Of a DNA stretch of 64,000 nucleotides, positions 62,567 through 64,000 are shown in pieces; the first letter of the stretch is position 1, and each line of letters opens with the position of its first letter. Both the position numbers and the translations under genes were made by a program. The notes beneath the pieces are model-generated. The model worked only from the letters and a program-made list of their open reading frames with translations. It did not search any database and was not told the DNA's origin. The DNA is from Paracyclopina nana (Eukaryota > Arthropoda > Copepoda > Cyclopoida > Cyclopettidae): the NCBI GenBank assembly GCA_019096065.1, contig JAGUCH010000004.1, positions 1,054,001-1,118,000 of the forward strand, written 5' to 3'.

Positions 62567-64000
62567 CTAGTTCTGCTGGAGATTCGTGGGATCCATGTAG
62601 AGAGTTGTCGTGTTGACCATGTCCGTGTCATCGACGACCGTAGCATAGTTTTCAGGATCTTCGAGCTTTTCTTGCAGGTAGCTGATCATTTCGTCGTAGA
62701 AACCAGTCTGAGTTGGAGGCTTGCCAACGGACATCTCAGGTAAATTGGCGCCCATCAAGGGCTCTTCTTCCTCATTGTTGATGCCCTTGCTCGCTTGCTT
62801 GTCTGTGCTCATCACCTCAGCGTGGGATGTGTGCGCAAGGCTCTCGTAGTGTTGAGTGGGACTGGGGGAGTCTTCGAGCTCTATGGCTTCCTCCTCGATC
62901 AGCTCCTTCAAAGTTTGCTGCTCCTCAATTTTGGTGAAGCTCCAGTCGTGACTGTGTCGGAATTTCCGCATCTGGATCGTGTACACGATCCACCGGAGGA
63001 GTGTCACGATGCCAACCACCAACGTTGATCCGAGGACGAAAATGAGCACGATCAGAAGAATGCCCTTGTTGGTGCTCACTTCGATCTGCTCACGGATGAC
63101 ATCCCAAGCGGACTCGATGGAGCAATCCAGACTTGAGTCAATCAAGGAGCACATCTTGTCCGAGTACAAAGCTATGTGGACACTGTCGGAGCTGTCAAAG
63201 CATCCTTGTGCAAAATTGGGAATCCTGCATAAGCTCGAGTTGAGGAGAAGCACCGCCCACTCTGAGGGGCTTTTCAGGTCCCTTTCACCTGTCACCACCA
63301 TGAGCCACTTGTCAAAGTCACACGCGCAATCTTTGCCTTGGAAGAAATTGCCGAGAGAGCTGTTGAGGCTCGCAGGAAAGTCGATCTTGAGCCCATTGCG
63401 GTTGGCATAATCAATCCGATTGTCGCTGAACTGAAACACTGAGCCGCGTGAGTTGGGCTCGGAGATGCCCAAGAGGGCCGAGTCCTCAAGGAACATGAAC
63501 GAGTTGGACTGCATGACAATGCTGTTCCACGTTCTGAAGGCGAACGACTTCCGCACCAGAGTCTTGAACACGCAGTCGCTGATGTGCACCTTTGCCACGT
63601 AATGGTTGAAGGCCTCGGTGCTGATGGCTGACAAGTTGGTGCGTGTCATGGTCAGCGTGGAGATGGCTGAAGAGACTGCATTTTCAGACATGCTCGTGAG
63701 GCTGCAGTTGACGAAGGCGAGATTTTGCACGAGCGCCTGCTCGGGGAAGGCCGAGGAATGAATGCGCTCAATCCTGCAGGATTCAAACGAGATGTTGTAG
63801 ACTGACACTCCGGAGAAGGCCGTGGACTCGACATCGCCGATGGAGCACCGAAGGAAGGAGATGACATTGGCGGAGGAGAAGGCCTCCATGGGCAAACTGG
63901 GCAGGCTGTCAATGTCCTCAAAGACAGCCTTGGCGAATGGCACTTCGATGTTGAGCGCAACGTTGGGCTTCAAGGAGGAAGGCTCCAGAATGAGCCTTTT
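62567..64000 (-). CDS. LRR-like type I membrane protein (5' partial)
   Basis: Open frame from the window edge to a stop at 62567, about 478 codons visible; the start lies beyond 64000. The ectodomain has irregular 20-24 residue leucine/phenylalanine-rich repeats (INEXACT pattern: S-x-A-F near each, such as IERIHSSAFPEQALVQNLAF) and a cysteine cap resembling LRRCT (CACDFDKWLMVV ... LCRIP). Several N-glycosylation sites. One transmembrane helix (GILLIVLIFVLGSTLVVGIV), then a roughly 140-residue acidic cytoplasmic tail ending MDPTNLQQN. Probably a cell-surface receptor or adhesion protein. Family not recognised; the degenerate repeats could also form a beta-helix. Confidence 0.75.
   Translation of the reverse strand, partial: KRLILEPSSLKPNVALNIEVPFAKAVFEDIDSLPSLPMEAFSSANVISFLRCSIGDVESTAFSGVSVYNISFESCRIERIHSSAFPEQALVQNLAFVNCSLTSMSENAVSSAISTLTMTRTNLSAISTEAFNHYVAKVHISDCVFKTLVRKSFAFRTWNSIVMQSNSFMFLEDSALLGISEPNSRGSVFQFSDNRIDYANRNGLKIDFPASLNSSLGNFFQGKDCACDFDKWLMVVTGERDLKSPSEWAVLLLNSSLCRIPNFAQGCFDSSDSVHIALYSDKMCSLIDSSLDCSIESAWDVIREQIEVSTNKGILLIVLIFVLGSTLVVGIVTLLRWIVYTIQMRKFRHSHDWSFTKIEEQQTLKELIEEEAIELEDSPSPTQHYESLAHTSHAEVMSTDKQASKGINNEEEEPLMGANLPEMSVGKPPTQTGFYDEMISYLQEKLEDPENYATVVDDTDMVNTTTLYMDPTNLQQN

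Overview
This window is nuclear DNA from an arthropod. Protein-coding genes have introns, mostly 50-300 nt with GT-AG borders, AT-rich intergenic DNA and several non-autonomous transposons. Arthropod marker families are present: an RR-type chitin-binding cuticle protein, a dpr-type Ig-domain receptor, and two peptides of the crustacean hyperglycemic hormone / ion transport peptide (CHH/ITP) family. Species cannot be named from sequence alone. Exon borders below were read by eye and tested for reading-phase continuity; no alignment or database search was run.

Layout. 1-7156: D-2-hydroxyglutarate dehydrogenase (5' end cut by the window edge), with a complete intronless 1423-residue zinc-finger gene nested on the same strand in its 4.9-kb intron. 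7157-12027: gene-free, with a 43-bp minisatellite. 12028-14920: a complete six-exon dpr-like neuronal surface protein with a GPI-type tail. 17919-19946: two divergent CHH/ITP-family neuropeptide genes, tail to tail. 21284-23085: glycerate kinase followed 13 bp later by a frame-broken MED11 copy. 23913-28886: two PIAS-type SUMO E3 ligase genes, convergent, separated by a relic of a PIAS 3' end split by a foldback transposon. 29329-31809: ORP9-type oxysterol-binding protein, head to head with the second PIAS gene. 32026-33354: unknown secreted basic protein. 34870-36026: possible small secreted peptide gene. 36523-41726: flavin-containing monooxygenase with repeat-filled introns, including a hAT-type element with a perfect 8-bp target duplication. 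41870-43343: secreted PAN/apple plus kelch-like protein. 43991-47022: very long RR cuticle protein. 47607-53101: RIC1 (RAB6 GEF subunit), head to head with a DOCK1/myoblast city-type RAC GEF at 53915-60043, which is followed by two decayed tandem copies of its own 3' end. 61180-62355: NDUFAF7. 62567-64000: LRR-like type I membrane protein, cut by the window edge.

The genes do not form one pathway. Recurrent themes are local duplication (CHH pair, PIAS pair, DOCK tail relics) and one short dispersed element family, about 135-155 bp, with about ten copies. Many copies sit inside short introns and make up much of their length, as introner-like elements do. That family and the divergent CHH pair are the most interesting items here.
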